From the NCBI GenBank assembly GCA_020630295.1, contig JAHDBR010000025.1, positions 1 through 32,769 on the forward strand: a stretch of DNA of 32,769 nucleotides, in the 5' to 3' direction. A program made the translations under genes and the position numbers. The notes under the pieces were generated by a model. That model was given only the letters and a program-made list of their open reading frames with translations. It searched no databases and had not been told where the DNA came from. Below, in pieces: positions 1-8,783 of this stretch; the stretch's first letter is position 1; each line of letters opens with the position of its first letter. This stretch comes from Sphingomonadaceae bacterium. GTDB taxonomy: Bacteria > Pseudomonadota > Alphaproteobacteria > Sphingomonadales > Sphingomonadaceae.

Positions 1-693
1 CCAAAAACAAAACTTGGCGAGTTTGTACGACATGCAGGCGCTTTGCAGACACTCAAGATCTGGATAGAAAGGCGAATGGACGAGCAAAAGATGTTGACCA
101 GTTTTGACGAACGCTTGCTTGCAGAAGCTTTCCCGTCTGCAATTCGTTCAACTGCACTCATAGCCGGTCAAGAAATCGCGCGCATTCTCGATGATAGGCA
201 ATGGAGCGAACAGTTTGGTGTTCGCGTCGGACAAGAGCAGGTTCTCATTCCTGCAAGGCTTAGATTTGTAAAAGATTCCCTCGCCATCCCTAAAACCAAT
301 GAGGCTTGGCTCGTAGCGCGATCGTTGCAAACACGAAGCTACGATGGCTTTGAGCGGCAGCGGGCGGCTAATGATTTGATGACAAATGTCGAAGAATGGA
401 GTGCACCTTTCATTGTAGCGTTGATTGGCTCGTATGTTGTCGAGATCTTGCAAGACATTGATACAGCGCTGAATTCGCGCAGTGAGAGAGTTTTGGGTGA
501 TTTCATTGCGAAGAACGCAGGATTTTGGGCAAATACAAAGCAGCAGGTAGCGAGTTATTGGAACGTCTATTATCGTCGGCACGGCTCATTCAATAGCGCA
601 CGGGGATTTTCTCGTTCCGAGTATGTTGGTTTTCACTTGATTGATCGTTTGGAAAAGGTGGTCCGACAGCGGAGCAATTCTGGCCACGAATGA
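1..693 (+). CDS. Hypothetical protein, 5' end outside window
   Basis: The reading frame is open from base 1 to the TGA at 691-693, giving 230 residues. No stop separates the first base from the first possible internal start (TTG at 43), so the true start very likely lies left of the window. I do not recognise the family. The protein is soluble-looking, mixed alpha-helical and rich in Arg, Glu and Gln. It has one mildly hydrophobic stretch (FIVALIGSYVVEIL, about residue 137 onward) that is too short for a confident membrane segment. Base composition is lower in G+C than the rest of the window (28/60 at 361-420 and 26/60 at 481-540, counted by hand). It is followed closely by a second unknown gene on the same strand, and the two may form a small accessory operon. 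Coding reality is likely; function is unknown. Confidence 0.6.
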   Translation, partial: PKTKLGEFVRHAGALQTLKIWIERRMDEQKMLTSFDERLLAEAFPSAIRSTALIAGQEIARILDDRQWSEQFGVRVGQEQVLIPARLRFVKDSLAIPKTNEAWLVARSLQTRSYDGFERQRAANDLMTNVEEWSAPFIVALIGSYVVEILQDIDTALNSRSERVLGDFIAKNAGFWANTKQQVASYWNVYYRRHGSFNSARGFSRSEYVGFHLIDRLEKVVRQRSNSGHE

Positions 694-736
694 CGGTAGT
701 TCGGGTAGAAAGCGGACAACTGTGATAGGTGGGCGG

Positions 737-1021
737 ATGGACGAACTTGAAGAAAAGCTAACGGTTGCAAGTCGACCTAATCTTTTGCGTTTCATCGCTG
801 AGGGCATTCACGGTTTTACCATAATGGCTCGTGATCCAGAGATGGATGAAACTCGCAAAGCGACGATCAATAATCGTATCCACTATTTGGCAGGGCATAT
901 GATGCGGCTGCTAGATCCACACTCCACTCTCAAAGAATGCCAACTGAATGACATCACCGCTCAGGCCGGGGCACTCAACGCCATGCTCGTTAGAAAGATG
1001 ATAGAACGGCTGGAGAGCTAG
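737..1021 (+). CDS. Hypothetical small protein
   Basis: This is a 94-residue protein of unknown family. The open frame reaches back to 641, overlapping the previous gene. I chose the ATG at 737 because AGGTGGG (727-733) stands just in front of it and because it removes the overlap; the translation then begins MDELEEKLTV. The sequence is predicted helical, with no signal peptide, no membrane segment and a single Cys at residue 68. It lies 43 bases after the previous stop on the same strand, so the two are probably cotranscribed. It converges on dcd, with only 38 bases between the stops. It could be a small helical partner of the upstream protein, but nothing in the sequence proves that. Confidence 0.5.
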   Translation: MDELEEKLTVASRPNLLRFIAEGIHGFTIMARDPEMDETRKATINNRIHYLAGHMMRLLDPHSTLKECQLNDITAQAGALNAMLVRKMIERLES

Positions 1022-1059
1022 GGTCTCTAGTTGGATCGAAAGCTGACTTAACAGCCGCC

Positions 1060-1626
1060 CTACAACCTAGGCAGCGTTACGCCCTTTTGGCCCATATATT
1101 TGCCCGCGCGGTCGGCGTAGGTCACTTCGGGGCGTTCATTCCCTTTCAGGAACAGGAACTGGCACGCGCCTTCATTGGCGTAGATTTTTGCGGGGAGCGG
1201 GGTGGTGTTGGAAAATTCCAGCGTCACATGGCCTTCCCAGCCCGGTTCCAGCGGGGTGACATTCACGATGATCCCGCAGCGCGCATAGGTGCTTTTGCCG
1301 AGGCAGATCACCAGCACATCTTCCGGGATGCGGAAATATTCGACGGTGCGCGCCAGAGCGAAGGAGTTGGGCGGGATGATGCAGCAATCGGTTTCGCGGT
1401 CGACGAAGTTCTTCGGGTCGAACTGTTTGGGGTCAACCACGCTGCTATCGACATTGGTGAAGATTTTGAATTCCGGCGCGACGCGCGCGTCATAGCCGAA
1501 GGAACTGAGCCCGTAAGAGATGCAGCCATCGCGGCGCTGCGCCTCTACAAACGGCTCTATCATGCCCCCGTTACCAGTGGTGTCTTGCGCCTGCGCGCGA
1601 ATCCATTTGTCGCTTAAAATTGCCAT
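1060..1626 (-). CDS. dcd: dCTP deaminase
   Basis: Deaminates dCTP to dUTP, feeding dUMP and then dTMP synthesis; cytosolic homotrimer of the dUTPase fold. The protein has 188 residues, close to the roughly 190 usual for the monofunctional enzyme. The signature GKSTYAR lies at residues 110-116, followed by the substrate-binding stretch [16 protein letters not shown] (125-140). By family comparison the catalytic Glu is E137 in VTLEFSN. The C-terminus [10 protein letters not shown] matches the flexible tail that closes over the nucleotide. It is the last gene of a minus-strand run, 51 bases downstream of the exported NCxHF protein. The monofunctional type is assigned by general similarity; the bifunctional deaminase/dUTPase form is less likely. 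Confidence 0.93.
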   Translation of the reverse strand: MAILSDKWIRAQAQDTTGNGGMIEPFVEAQRRDGCISYGLSSFGYDARVAPEFKIFTNVDSSVVDPKQFDPKNFVDRETDCCIIPPNSFALARTVEYFRIPEDVLVICLGKSTYARCGIIVNVTPLEPGWEGHVTLEFSNTTPLPAKIYANEGACQFLFLKGNERPEVTYADRAGKYMGQKGVTLPRL

Positions 1627-1677
1627 GCCGCAGTGATTCCCGAACCATCCGGCACGGGCAAGATGCGCGGGGCACTT

Positions 1678-2208
1678 TTACCGGATTCTCTTCGCGCCCA
1701 ATTGCGGGTTGATCGCGGCGATATGGTTCAGCCACTTTTTCGGGCGGCGCAGCATCTTCTTGGGATAATCGACTTTAAGCCCCGCAATCTGCGCCATCGC
1801 GCCCACAAAATGGATGCAGTTGCGCGTGTCCAGATCGTAATATTTGCCGGGCGCATCGCGCCATTTCACCATGGTTGCCTTGACTTGCCGGTATTCGGCA
1901 TCCGTCAGGGTCACGGTGAAATGCCGGTTGGTCTTTTTGATATATTTCGGCTCTTCCGTCATCACGTCATGTTCGACGGGGCCGGACAGGATTGCGGTCG
2001 AAACCTTTTTGGCGGTGAAGCCGTAATTCTCGTTGATCGTCTGTCCGGTGCTGTCCAGCGTTCCTTCCAGCACCACAAACGTATGCGGATAGCGCCCGAA
2101 CAGTACAGAGCCGTTGAAGCTGTGAAAGCTCATTTTGACCTCTGCCGCGGCAGGGATCGACCAGCCGGACAGGGCCAGCGCAAAGATGAGGGCAATCAGT
2201 CGAAACAT
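1678..2208 (-). CDS. Exported protein with LRAT/NlpC-like NCxHF motif
   Basis: This 176-residue protein has a clear signal peptide (residues 1-22, ending IPAAA before EVKMS). I start at the ATG at 2208, six codons into the longer frame, because AGGGA stands seven bases before it and the signal peptide then begins directly with MFRLIALIFA. The mature part carries a histidine in RYPHTFVVLEG (H42) and, later, NCIHFV (C131, H133). A His on an early strand followed by an NCxHF helix is the order seen in the circularly permuted NlpC/P60-LRAT papain-like fold, so a periplasmic thiol hydrolase or acyltransferase is possible. That is an inference from a short motif. It sits 62 bases after putA and 51 bases before dcd, all on the same strand, with no functional link apparent. 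Confidence 0.65.
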   Translation of the reverse strand: MFRLIALIFALALSGWSIPAAAEVKMSFHSFNGSVLFGRYPHTFVVLEGTLDSTGQTINENYGFTAKKVSTAILSGPVEHDVMTEEPKYIKKTNRHFTVTLTDAEYRQVKATMVKWRDAPGKYYDLDTRNCIHFVGAMAQIAGLKVDYPKKMLRRPKKWLNHIAAINPQLGAKRIR

Positions 2209-2269
2209 GGCTGCATCCCTAACCAATCAGCCGGTGAACGGAAACTGAAAAGCATCCGTGTGCGGCTAT

Positions 2270-5200
2270 CTAGCTGGCAAGCAGGCTCGCATTGCCGCCC
2301 GCAGCAGTTGTATCGATGCAAACCACCCGCTCTGTTGCGAAGCGGGCGACATAATGCGGACCGCCCGCTTTAGGGCCGGTGCCCGAAAGGCCTTCGCCGC
2401 CAAATGGCTGGCTTTCCACGACCGCCCCGATCTGGTTGCGATTGACGTAGAAATTGCCGACACGCGCGCGGCTTTCGACAAACCTTCGCGTTTCTTCGAT
2501 GCGGCTATGCAGGCCCAGTGTCAGGCCGAAACCGGTGGTGTTGATCTCGTCTATCACCTGTTCCAGCTCCTCCCCCTTAAAGCGGGCGACATGGAGCACA
2601 GGACCGAAATTCTCCCGTTTCAGATCGAGGATCGTATCCAGCTCGATAATCGTCGGCGCGACAAAGCAACCCGCACTGGTAGAGCGCGGCAATTTGCGCC
2701 GCCACACTGTCCGTCCGGCCTTCTTGCGGCGGGCGACGTGTCGTTCCAATGCGGCTTTCGCATCAGGGTCAATCACCGGACCGACCTCGTTGGAAAGGAT
2801 CACCGGATCGCCAATATCCAGCGCTTCAAACGCGCCGCGGATCATGGCCAGCGTTTCGTCAAAAATGTCATCCTGCAAATACAGCATCCGCAAGGCAGAG
2901 CAGCGTTGGCCGGCGCTTTGAAATGCGCTGTTCACTACGTCGCGGGTGACTTGTTCGGGCAGGGCAGAGCTGTCCACGATCATGGCATTTTGCCCGCCCG
3001 TTTCCGCGATGAATGTCGCTATCGGCCCCTCGCGTGCGGCGAGCGCGCGATTGATGGCGCGGGCAGTGTCGGTCGATCCGGTAAAGGCCACCCCGGCAAG
3101 ACGCGGGTCAGACGTAATCCACTCGCCCACGTCACCAGCGCCGGGCAGCAATTGCAGCACTTCTTCGGGAATGCCTGCCTGATGACACAGCTTAACCGCC
3201 AGAGCGGCGATGAGCGGCGTTTGCTCCGCCGGTTTCGCGACCACAGTATTGCCTGCGGCCAGTGCAGCGGCAGCGGGGCCGATGAAGATAGCCAGCGGGA
3301 AATTCCACGGACTGATCGTGGCAAACACGCCGCGTCCCGCCAGACTCAGGCGGTTCTCCTCGCCAGTGGGGCCGGGCAGAATGATCGGCTCGCAGAACAG
3401 AGCGCGCGCCTCTGCTGCATAATATCTCAGAAAATCGACCGCCTCGCGCAGTTCCAGCACCGCATCGACCAGCGTTTTTCCGGCCTCTCGCTGGCATAGC
3501 GAAAGGAACTCGTCCGTATGTTCCTCAAACAAATCCGCCGCCGCTTCGAGCAGCAAGGCGCGGTTCTCCCCGCCCAGCGCATTCCAGCCCGGCTGGATTG
3601 CGGATGCCAGACCGATCGCGGCCTCGACCTCCTCGGGCAGGCTGTCACGCCGCGTGCCAACCTCGCTGGTCAAATCCTGAGGCTTGGTGATAGGCGCGAT
3701 TTCGGCTTCTTCGTCAGAGCAGAAGGTCGGTTCTGCGGTCCATTGCTTGCCTTCCAGCGTGCGCAATCGCTCCATCAAGGGTTCGCGCACCGATGGGTCG
3801 GCCAGATCAACACCGGCGCTGTTGATCCGCCCGGGGAACAGATCGCTAGGCAGCGGAATATTGGGGTTCCGCTTGGGTGCCATCGCAGCCAGATCGGCAA
3901 CCGGGTCCGTGGTCAGTTCGGATGCCGGTATCTCTGCATCTGCCATACGGTTGACGAAGGAAGAATTGGCCCCGTTCTCCAGCAAGCGGCGCACCAGATA
4001 GGCGAGCAAATCCTTATGCGTTCCCACAGGGGCGTAAATGCGCACGGGCGTCGTGTCATTCCGTTCCGTCCGGGCAAGCTCTTCAAATACATCTTCGCCC
4101 ATGCCGTGCAGGCGCTGGAATTCAAACGACGCATCGCCGGCCAGCGCTTTGATGGCTCCGATTGTATAGGCATTATGCGTGGCAAATGCCGGATAGATGG
4201 CGTCAGGCGCACCCAGCAATTTCGCGGCGCAGGCGAGGTAAGACACATCTGTCGCAACCTTACGTGTGAAGACCGGATAATCTGCATAGCCGCCGACTTG
4301 GGTCAGCTTGATTTCCGTGTCCCAATACGCGCCCTTGACCAGACGAACCATAAAGCGGCGATCATGGCGGCGGGCGAGTTTGATCACCCATTCACACAGC
4401 GGAGCAGCGCGTTTCTGATAAGCTTGGACTGCAAGGCCGAAGCCTTCCCATGATCCGTTTTCGCCGCGAAAGATTTCATCATCACCGGCCAGCGTTTCGA
4501 TAATATCCATCGACAGTTCAAGCCGCTCGGCCTCTTCGGCATCGACAGTGAAATGTATATCCGCGTCACGCGCTTTGATCGCCAGTTCCTTCAGGATCGG
4601 AACCAGCGCTGCCTTGGCCGCTTCGGCATGGAGAAAGTCATATTTCGGATAGAGCGCGGATAGTTTGACCGAAATGCCGGGCGAGCGCCCGATGCCGCCT
4701 GACGCTTCCTTTGAAAGACGATCAATTGCCGCCTCATATGCCAGCCTGTACCGCTCTGCATCGGCGAAGGTCATCGCCGCTTCGCCCAGCATATCAAAGC
4801 TGTGCGTCAGGCCTTTCTTCCGTTCCGGCCTGGCGCGGCCAAGCGCTTCTTCGATGGTCCGGCCAAATACAAACTGCCCGCCCAGAATGCGCATCGCTTG
4901 CAGCGTCGCCTTGCGAATAACCGGTTCGCCCAAACGCCCGACGGTACGTTTCAGAGTCGCGCCCATGCCGCGCTGGTGCAATTCCGGTTGTTCCAGCACC
5001 TCACCCGTCAACATGAGCGAAAATGTCGCTGCATTTACGAATGTGGACGAGCTTTCGCCCATATGCTCGCCCCAGTCTATATCGCCGATCTTGTCCTTGA
5101 TCAGTGCATCGGCAGTTTCGGCATCCGGTACACGGAGCAATGCCTCTGCAAGGCACATCAGGGCGATGCCTTCTTCTGTGTCGAGGCCGAACTGATGCAG

Positions 5201-5389
5201 GAAGGCGTCAATGCCGCTGGCCTTGCGTTCGCGTGCGCCCTCGATCAGCTGCTGCGCAAGCGCGGCTGCTTCGCCATGAACCTGCACAGCCGGTGAGGCT
5301 TGCTGCATCCGTTCTTCCACACACGCATCTTCATTCTGGCGGTAAGCGAGGCGCAATTTCGTACGGTCAAGCGGTGCAGGTTTTGTCAT
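2270..5389 (-). CDS. putA: Bifunctional proline dehydrogenase / P5C dehydrogenase PutA
   Basis: Oxidises proline to glutamate in two steps: FAD-dependent proline dehydrogenase, then NAD-dependent L-glutamate-gamma-semialdehyde dehydrogenase, with intermediate channelling. The protein has 1039 residues. The proline dehydrogenase barrel spans about residues 180-490 and ends in the typical RRLLENGANSSFVNR stretch (467-481) that holds the substrate arginines. The aldehyde dehydrogenase domain spans about 590-1020, with the NAD motif FTGSTDTA (769-776), the Glu of IAETGGQ (E796) and the catalytic Cys of SAGQRCSALR (C830). There is no N-terminal ribbon-helix-helix region and no long C-terminal domain, so this is a short PutA that should not repress its own gene. 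No convincing Shine-Dalgarno precedes the ATG. It is divergent from the MaoC-like gene across 116 bases. Confidence 0.97.
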   Translation of the reverse strand: MTKPAPLDRTKLRLAYRQNEDACVEERMQQASPAVQVHGEAAALAQQLIEGARERKASGIDAFLHQFGLDTEEGIALMCLAEALLRVPDAETADALIKDKIGDIDWGEHMGESSSTFVNAATFSLMLTGEVLEQPELHQRGMGATLKRTVGRLGEPVIRKATLQAMRILGGQFVFGRTIEEALGRARPERKKGLTHSFDMLGEAAMTFADAERYRLAYEAAIDRLSKEASGGIGRSPGISVKLSALYPKYDFLHAEAAKAALVPILKELAIKARDADIHFTVDAEEAERLELSMDIIETLAGDDEIFRGENGSWEGFGLAVQAYQKRAAPLCEWVIKLARRHDRRFMVRLVKGAYWDTEIKLTQVGGYADYPVFTRKVATDVSYLACAAKLLGAPDAIYPAFATHNAYTIGAIKALAGDASFEFQRLHGMGEDVFEELARTERNDTTPVRIYAPVGTHKDLLAYLVRRLLENGANSSFVNRMADAEIPASELTTDPVADLAAMAPKRNPNIPLPSDLFPGRINSAGVDLADPSVREPLMERLRTLEGKQWTAEPTFCSDEEAEIAPITKPQDLTSEVGTRRDSLPEEVEAAIGLASAIQPGWNALGGENRALLLEAAADLFEEHTDEFLSLCQREAGKTLVDAVLELREAVDFLRYYAAEARALFCEPIILPGPTGEENRLSLAGRGVFATISPWNFPLAIFIGPAAAALAAGNTVVAKPAEQTPLIAALAVKLCHQAGIPEEVLQLLPGAGDVGEWITSDPRLAGVAFTGSTDTARAINRALAAREGPIATFIAETGGQNAMIVDSSALPEQVTRDVVNSAFQSAGQRCSALRMLYLQDDIFDETLAMIRGAFEALDIGDPVILSNEVGPVIDPDAKAALERHVARRKKAGRTVWRRKLPRSTSAGCFVAPTIIELDTILDLKRENFGPVLHVARFKGEELEQVIDEINTTGFGLTLGLHSRIEETRRFVESRARVGNFYVNRNQIGAVVESQPFGGEGLSGTGPKAGGPHYVARFATERVVCIDTTAAGGNASLLAS

Positions 5390-5505
5390 GGCAGCGACTC
5401 AGTATATTGGGGTCTAATAAGTCTGCGATCTGAACCCAGTTGTGGTTGCAATCAAGTGTCTGCGTGACGCATGGGTGCACAAAGCAGATATGCAGGAGAG
5501 ACAGC

Positions 5506-5958
5506 ATGGCAGGCCGGTATTTCGATCAATGGGAAATTGGTGACCACATAGCGCACGAGATACGCCGGACTGTCACCGAAACGGACAATCTGCTGTTCTC
5601 TACCATGACCCATAATCCGCAGCCCCTGCATCTGGACGCGGAAGCGGCCAAGGAATCAGAATTCGGCCAGATACTCGTCAACGGTACTTTCACCTTTGCG
5701 CTGATGGTCGGGTTGAGCGTGGGTGACACAACGCTGGGCACGCTGGTGGCGAATTTGGGCTATGATAAGCTGGTAATGCCCAAACCTGTCTTTATCGGCG
5801 ATACATTGCGCGCAACCAGCGAAGTCACCGGATTGAAGGAATCGCGTTCCCGGCCAAATGCAGGGATCGTGACCTTCCAGCATGAATTGCTAAACCAGCG
5901 TGACGAGGTTGTCGTTCGGTGCAGCCGTTCGGCAATGCTCCTGCGCACGCCTGCTTGA
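5506..5958 (+). CDS. MaoC-family hotdog dehydratase
   Basis: Probably hydrates an enoyl-CoA or mesaconyl-CoA-type substrate; cytosolic hotdog fold. It has 150 residues from the ATG at 5506. An AGGAGAG Shine-Dalgarno at 5494-5500 sits five bases before it, which decides against the longer frame from 5440. The family active-site segment is seen as MTHNPQPLHLDAEAA (residues 34-48) followed by FGQILVNGTF (53-62). This variant (HNPQPLHLD rather than GDxNPIHxD) resembles MaoC proteins grouped with mesaconyl-CoA hydratases. No other gene of that pathway is visible here, so the substrate is open. It lies 66 bases before the DUF3604 gene on the same strand; I see no terminator between them, so cotranscription is possible. 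Confidence 0.85.
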   Translation: MAGRYFDQWEIGDHIAHEIRRTVTETDNLLFSTMTHNPQPLHLDAEAAKESEFGQILVNGTFTFALMVGLSVGDTTLGTLVANLGYDKLVMPKPVFIGDTLRATSEVTGLKESRSRPNAGIVTFQHELLNQRDEVVVRCSRSAMLLRTPA

Positions 5959-6024
5959 CGTTCGGCGCAAATCTGCCAGTCTTCCCTGCAATGATCGCGG
6001 AAATACGCGGCGGGGGAGGGAATA

Positions 6025-7953
6025 GTGAAGAAATATCTCGGCATTGCGGTGCTTGTGGCACTTATCGGCGGCGCTATTTGGTGGCTGTTTCTTCGCGATA
6101 ATCCTGAACGTGCCGCAAAACAGGCTGCCGAGGCAGAAGCATCGGTTGAACTGACCGAGTTCCCGCAACAGGTGCTGTGGGGTGACACCCATCTTCACAC
6201 AGACAATTCTATCGACGCCTTTGGCTTTGGCACACGGCTGGGCCCGGACGCTGCGCTGCAATTTGCGCGCGGCGACAAGGTCAAATCAACCACGGGCATC
6301 GAAACGCAGCTGTCCCGCCCGCTCGATTTCCTTGTGATCGCGGATCATAGTGACGGCCTGGGTGCCACGCGCCGGTTGTACGATGCACCGCGGATGCTGA
6401 TCCAGGACCCGACTTTGCGGCGGTGGCACGATATGATGCACGAATCGCCGGAACAATCGACATTGGCGATTGCAGAACTGATAACGGCTGCGTCGAATGG
6501 AACTTTGCCAGAGGCGCTGCGCGATCCCGAGACGCAAGCTGAAAACACCCGCAATATCTGGCAGGCGCATCTGGCCACACTCGATAAATATTATGACCCG
6601 GGCACTTTCACGCCAATCGCCGGCTATGAATGGACGCTGATGCCTGGCGGCAACAATCTGCACCGCGTGGTGATGTACCGGGACGGTTATGACAGGACTT
6701 CCAAAACGCTGCCGTTCCCCGGGCTTGATGGCGATTTGACCGGCCTGTTCGATTATATGGATGCCTATGAGGCTGAGACGGGCGGCAAAGTGTTGGCCAT
6801 CCCGCACAACTCAAACCTGTCCAACGGATTGATGTTTGAACTGACTCAGGCCGATGGCGGTCCAATGACAGCAGAGGCCGCGCGCCGCCGTGCCTTGCGG
6901 GAACCGGTGGTCGAAGCAACCCAAATCAAGGGCGACAGCGAATCGCACCCGTTTCTCTCTCCGAATGACGAATTTGCCGGGTTTGGCGATGTTGGCTGGG
7001 AACTGGGCAATCTTTCGCTTACCGCCGGTAAAGACAATTCGATGTTCGCTGGCGAGTATTTGCGCGAAGCGTTGAAGCGCGGCCTGTCGATCGAACAGCA
7101 AACGGGCGCAAACCCGTACAAGTTTGGCATGATCGGTTCGACCGATAGCCACACCACGCTGGCGACTGCAGACGAGGATAATTTCTTCGGCAAGCATTCC
7201 GGTACAGAGCCGAATGGCGAACGCGCCATGGCGGAACAGAATCTGGGTACCCGCGAAGGCCGTATGGGCTGGCATTATTTGGCCAGCGGATATGCGGCTG
7301 TTTGGGCACGCGGCAATACGCGCGCGGAAATATTCGACGCGATGATGCGCCGCGAAGTCTACGCCACCACCGGCCCGCGAATGACAGTGCGTTTCTTTGG
7401 CGGCTTCGATTTTGCCGACACCGATTTTACCGGTGACTGGGTGGAGGCTGCCTATGCGGGCGGTGTGCCGATGGGCGGCGAATTGACCGATACCGGGACC
7501 GCGCCGCAATTCATCGTGTCCGCGCTAAAAGATCCTGAGGGTGCGCATCTGGACCGCGTGCAGATTGTCAAAGGCTGGATCGCTGCTGACGGAACCACGC
7601 AGGAAAAAGTTTATGACGTGGTATGGTCCGATCAGGACAGCCGCCGCCCGATCGGCGGAAAGGTGCCCGGCGTTGGCGATACGGTGGATAGGTCCACGGC
7701 GACATACACCAATGACATCGGCGCTGCGGAGCTGCAGGCGGTGTGGACTGATCCCCAATATCAGGCGGGACAGAATGCGTTTTACTATGTGCGCGTTCTG
7801 CAAATCCCGACGCCGCGCTGGCCTTTGTTTGATGCCATCCAATTCGGTTTCGAGCTGACGGGTGATGCATTGAAAGCGGCAGTCTCGCAGGAACGGGCCT
7901 ATACCTCGCCAATCTGGATTGGTCCGGCAGCAGGCGACGCAGCGGCGCAATGA
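6025..7953 (+). CDS. DUF3604 (PHP-like metal-site) envelope protein
   Basis: This 642-residue protein starts at GTG, with GGAGGG (6014-6019) just upstream. Residues 4-23 form one hydrophobic segment (signal anchor), followed by a charged Ala/Glu linker, so the bulk is probably periplasmic. It carries PHP-phosphoesterase-like metal ligands: GDTHLHTD (residues 53-60; H56, H58), IADHSDGLG (105-113; D107, H108), GNNLHRVVMYRDG (H213), AIPHNSN (H261) and IGSTDSHTTLA (D374, H376). I recognise this as the DUF3604 family. Its substrate is unknown to me, and a phosphoesterase or related hydrolase is only inferred from the metal-site layout. Its stop overlaps the start of the parvulin-like gene (ATGA at 7950-7953), and that gene overlaps the HupE gene in the same way, so the three are very likely cotranslated. 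Confidence 0.9.
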   Translation: MKKYLGIAVLVALIGGAIWWLFLRDNPERAAKQAAEAEASVELTEFPQQVLWGDTHLHTDNSIDAFGFGTRLGPDAALQFARGDKVKSTTGIETQLSRPLDFLVIADHSDGLGATRRLYDAPRMLIQDPTLRRWHDMMHESPEQSTLAIAELITAASNGTLPEALRDPETQAENTRNIWQAHLATLDKYYDPGTFTPIAGYEWTLMPGGNNLHRVVMYRDGYDRTSKTLPFPGLDGDLTGLFDYMDAYEAETGGKVLAIPHNSNLSNGLMFELTQADGGPMTAEAARRRALREPVVEATQIKGDSESHPFLSPNDEFAGFGDVGWELGNLSLTAGKDNSMFAGEYLREALKRGLSIEQQTGANPYKFGMIGSTDSHTTLATADEDNFFGKHSGTEPNGERAMAEQNLGTREGRMGWHYLASGYAAVWARGNTRAEIFDAMMRREVYATTGPRMTVRFFGGFDFADTDFTGDWVEAAYAGGVPMGGELTDTGTAPQFIVSALKDPEGAHLDRVQIVKGWIAADGTTQEKVYDVVWSDQDSRRPIGGKVPGVGDTVDRSTATYTNDIGAAELQAVWTDPQYQAGQNAFYYVRVLQIPTPRWPLFDAIQFGFELTGDALKAAVSQERAYTSPIWIGPAAGDAAAQ

Positions 7954-8783
7954 GTTCTAGTGACGGGGCCGGGAGCAAGTTCAGCTTCTGGATAAAAGAG
8001 CCGCTGGTGCATTTTGTGATCGCAGGGGCGCTGCTTTTTGCGTTTTTTGCGTGGAAGGGCGAACCTGCGGATCCCGCGAGCCGGGAAATCACAGTCACGC
8101 AGGAGGACCGCGCGCGGTTGGCGCTGCAATGGCAGCAGACGATGAAGCGCCCGCCGACCGATGCAGAACTGGATAGTCTGACGCAGGAATGGCTGCGCGA
8201 GGAAGTGCTTTACCGCGAGGCGTTACGGCTGGGGCTGGACCGCGGCGATGCCGTGGTGCGCAAACGAATGGCAAACAAGATGAACTATCTTGCCGCCAGC
8301 ATTGCCGAAACGGCGCCGGTGACTGACACGGCGCTGGAACAATGGCTGGCAGACAAGCCCCAGCGCTTTACCGCGCAATCGGATTACAGCTTCGACCAGC
8401 TCTACTTTGCCGGCAAAGCCGATGCCGAGGCTGCGCTGTCAGACATATCCAAGGGAGCAGACTGGGCGCAGGCAGGTGAGACAATATCGCTTCCTGCAGC
8501 AAATGATGATCTGGCTTCAGGGCGGGTGGCGGATATTTTCGGCTCCGCATTCCTGACCCGTCTGACGGAATTTGATCCCGATGGCGAATGGGCGGGGCCG
8601 ATCCCGTCCGGCTTCGGCTGGCACCTTGTCCGCCTTCGCAATATCAATGCCGGAGAGGTGCCGCCGCTGGCGGATATACGCGGCCGGGTCGAAGCTGACT
8701 GGCGGGCGCAGACATTGGCTGATCGCAAGGAAGCAGCATACCAGCTGCTGCGCGATGCCTATCAGGTTGAAATCGAGAGATGA
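7950..8783 (+). CDS. Membrane-anchored parvulin-like PPIase-domain protein
   Basis: This 277-residue protein has one N-terminal transmembrane segment (about residues 18-35) and a periplasmic remainder. A SurA/PpiC-like helical region (about 50-140, with EWLREEVLYREA) is followed by a parvulin-type domain (about 143-235) ending in GPIPSGFGWHLVRLR, where H225 corresponds to the usual C-terminal histidine. The first histidine expected in the RHILV strand is replaced (YSFDQLYFAG, residues 146-155), so isomerase activity is doubtful and a chaperone role is as likely. It overlaps DUF3604 upstream and HupE downstream by ATGA junctions (7950-7953 and 8780-8783). A folding helper for one of these two partners is the simplest reading, but that is inference. 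Confidence 0.85.
   Translation: MSSSDGAGSKFSFWIKEPLVHFVIAGALLFAFFAWKGEPADPASREITVTQEDRARLALQWQQTMKRPPTDAELDSLTQEWLREEVLYREALRLGLDRGDAVVRKRMANKMNYLAASIAETAPVTDTALEQWLADKPQRFTAQSDYSFDQLYFAGKADAEAALSDISKGADWAQAGETISLPAANDDLASGRVADIFGSAFLTRLTEFDPDGEWAGPIPSGFGWHLVRLRNINAGEVPPLADIRGRVEADWRAQTLADRKEAAYQLLRDAYQVEIER

Noticed and set aside
1087-1617. 176-codon frame opposite dcd
   Set aside because: Dcd on the other strand has its whole active site; this frame is its shadow.
2258-3499. 413-codon open frame on the plus strand opposite putA
   Set aside because: Antisense to a fully conserved PutA; its translation is His/Arg/Gln-rich low-information text of the kind produced opposite GC-rich genes, with no recognisable domain.
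3518-4453. 311-codon open frame opposite putA
   Set aside because: Same reason: mirror of conserved PutA codons, and no ribosome site or domain.
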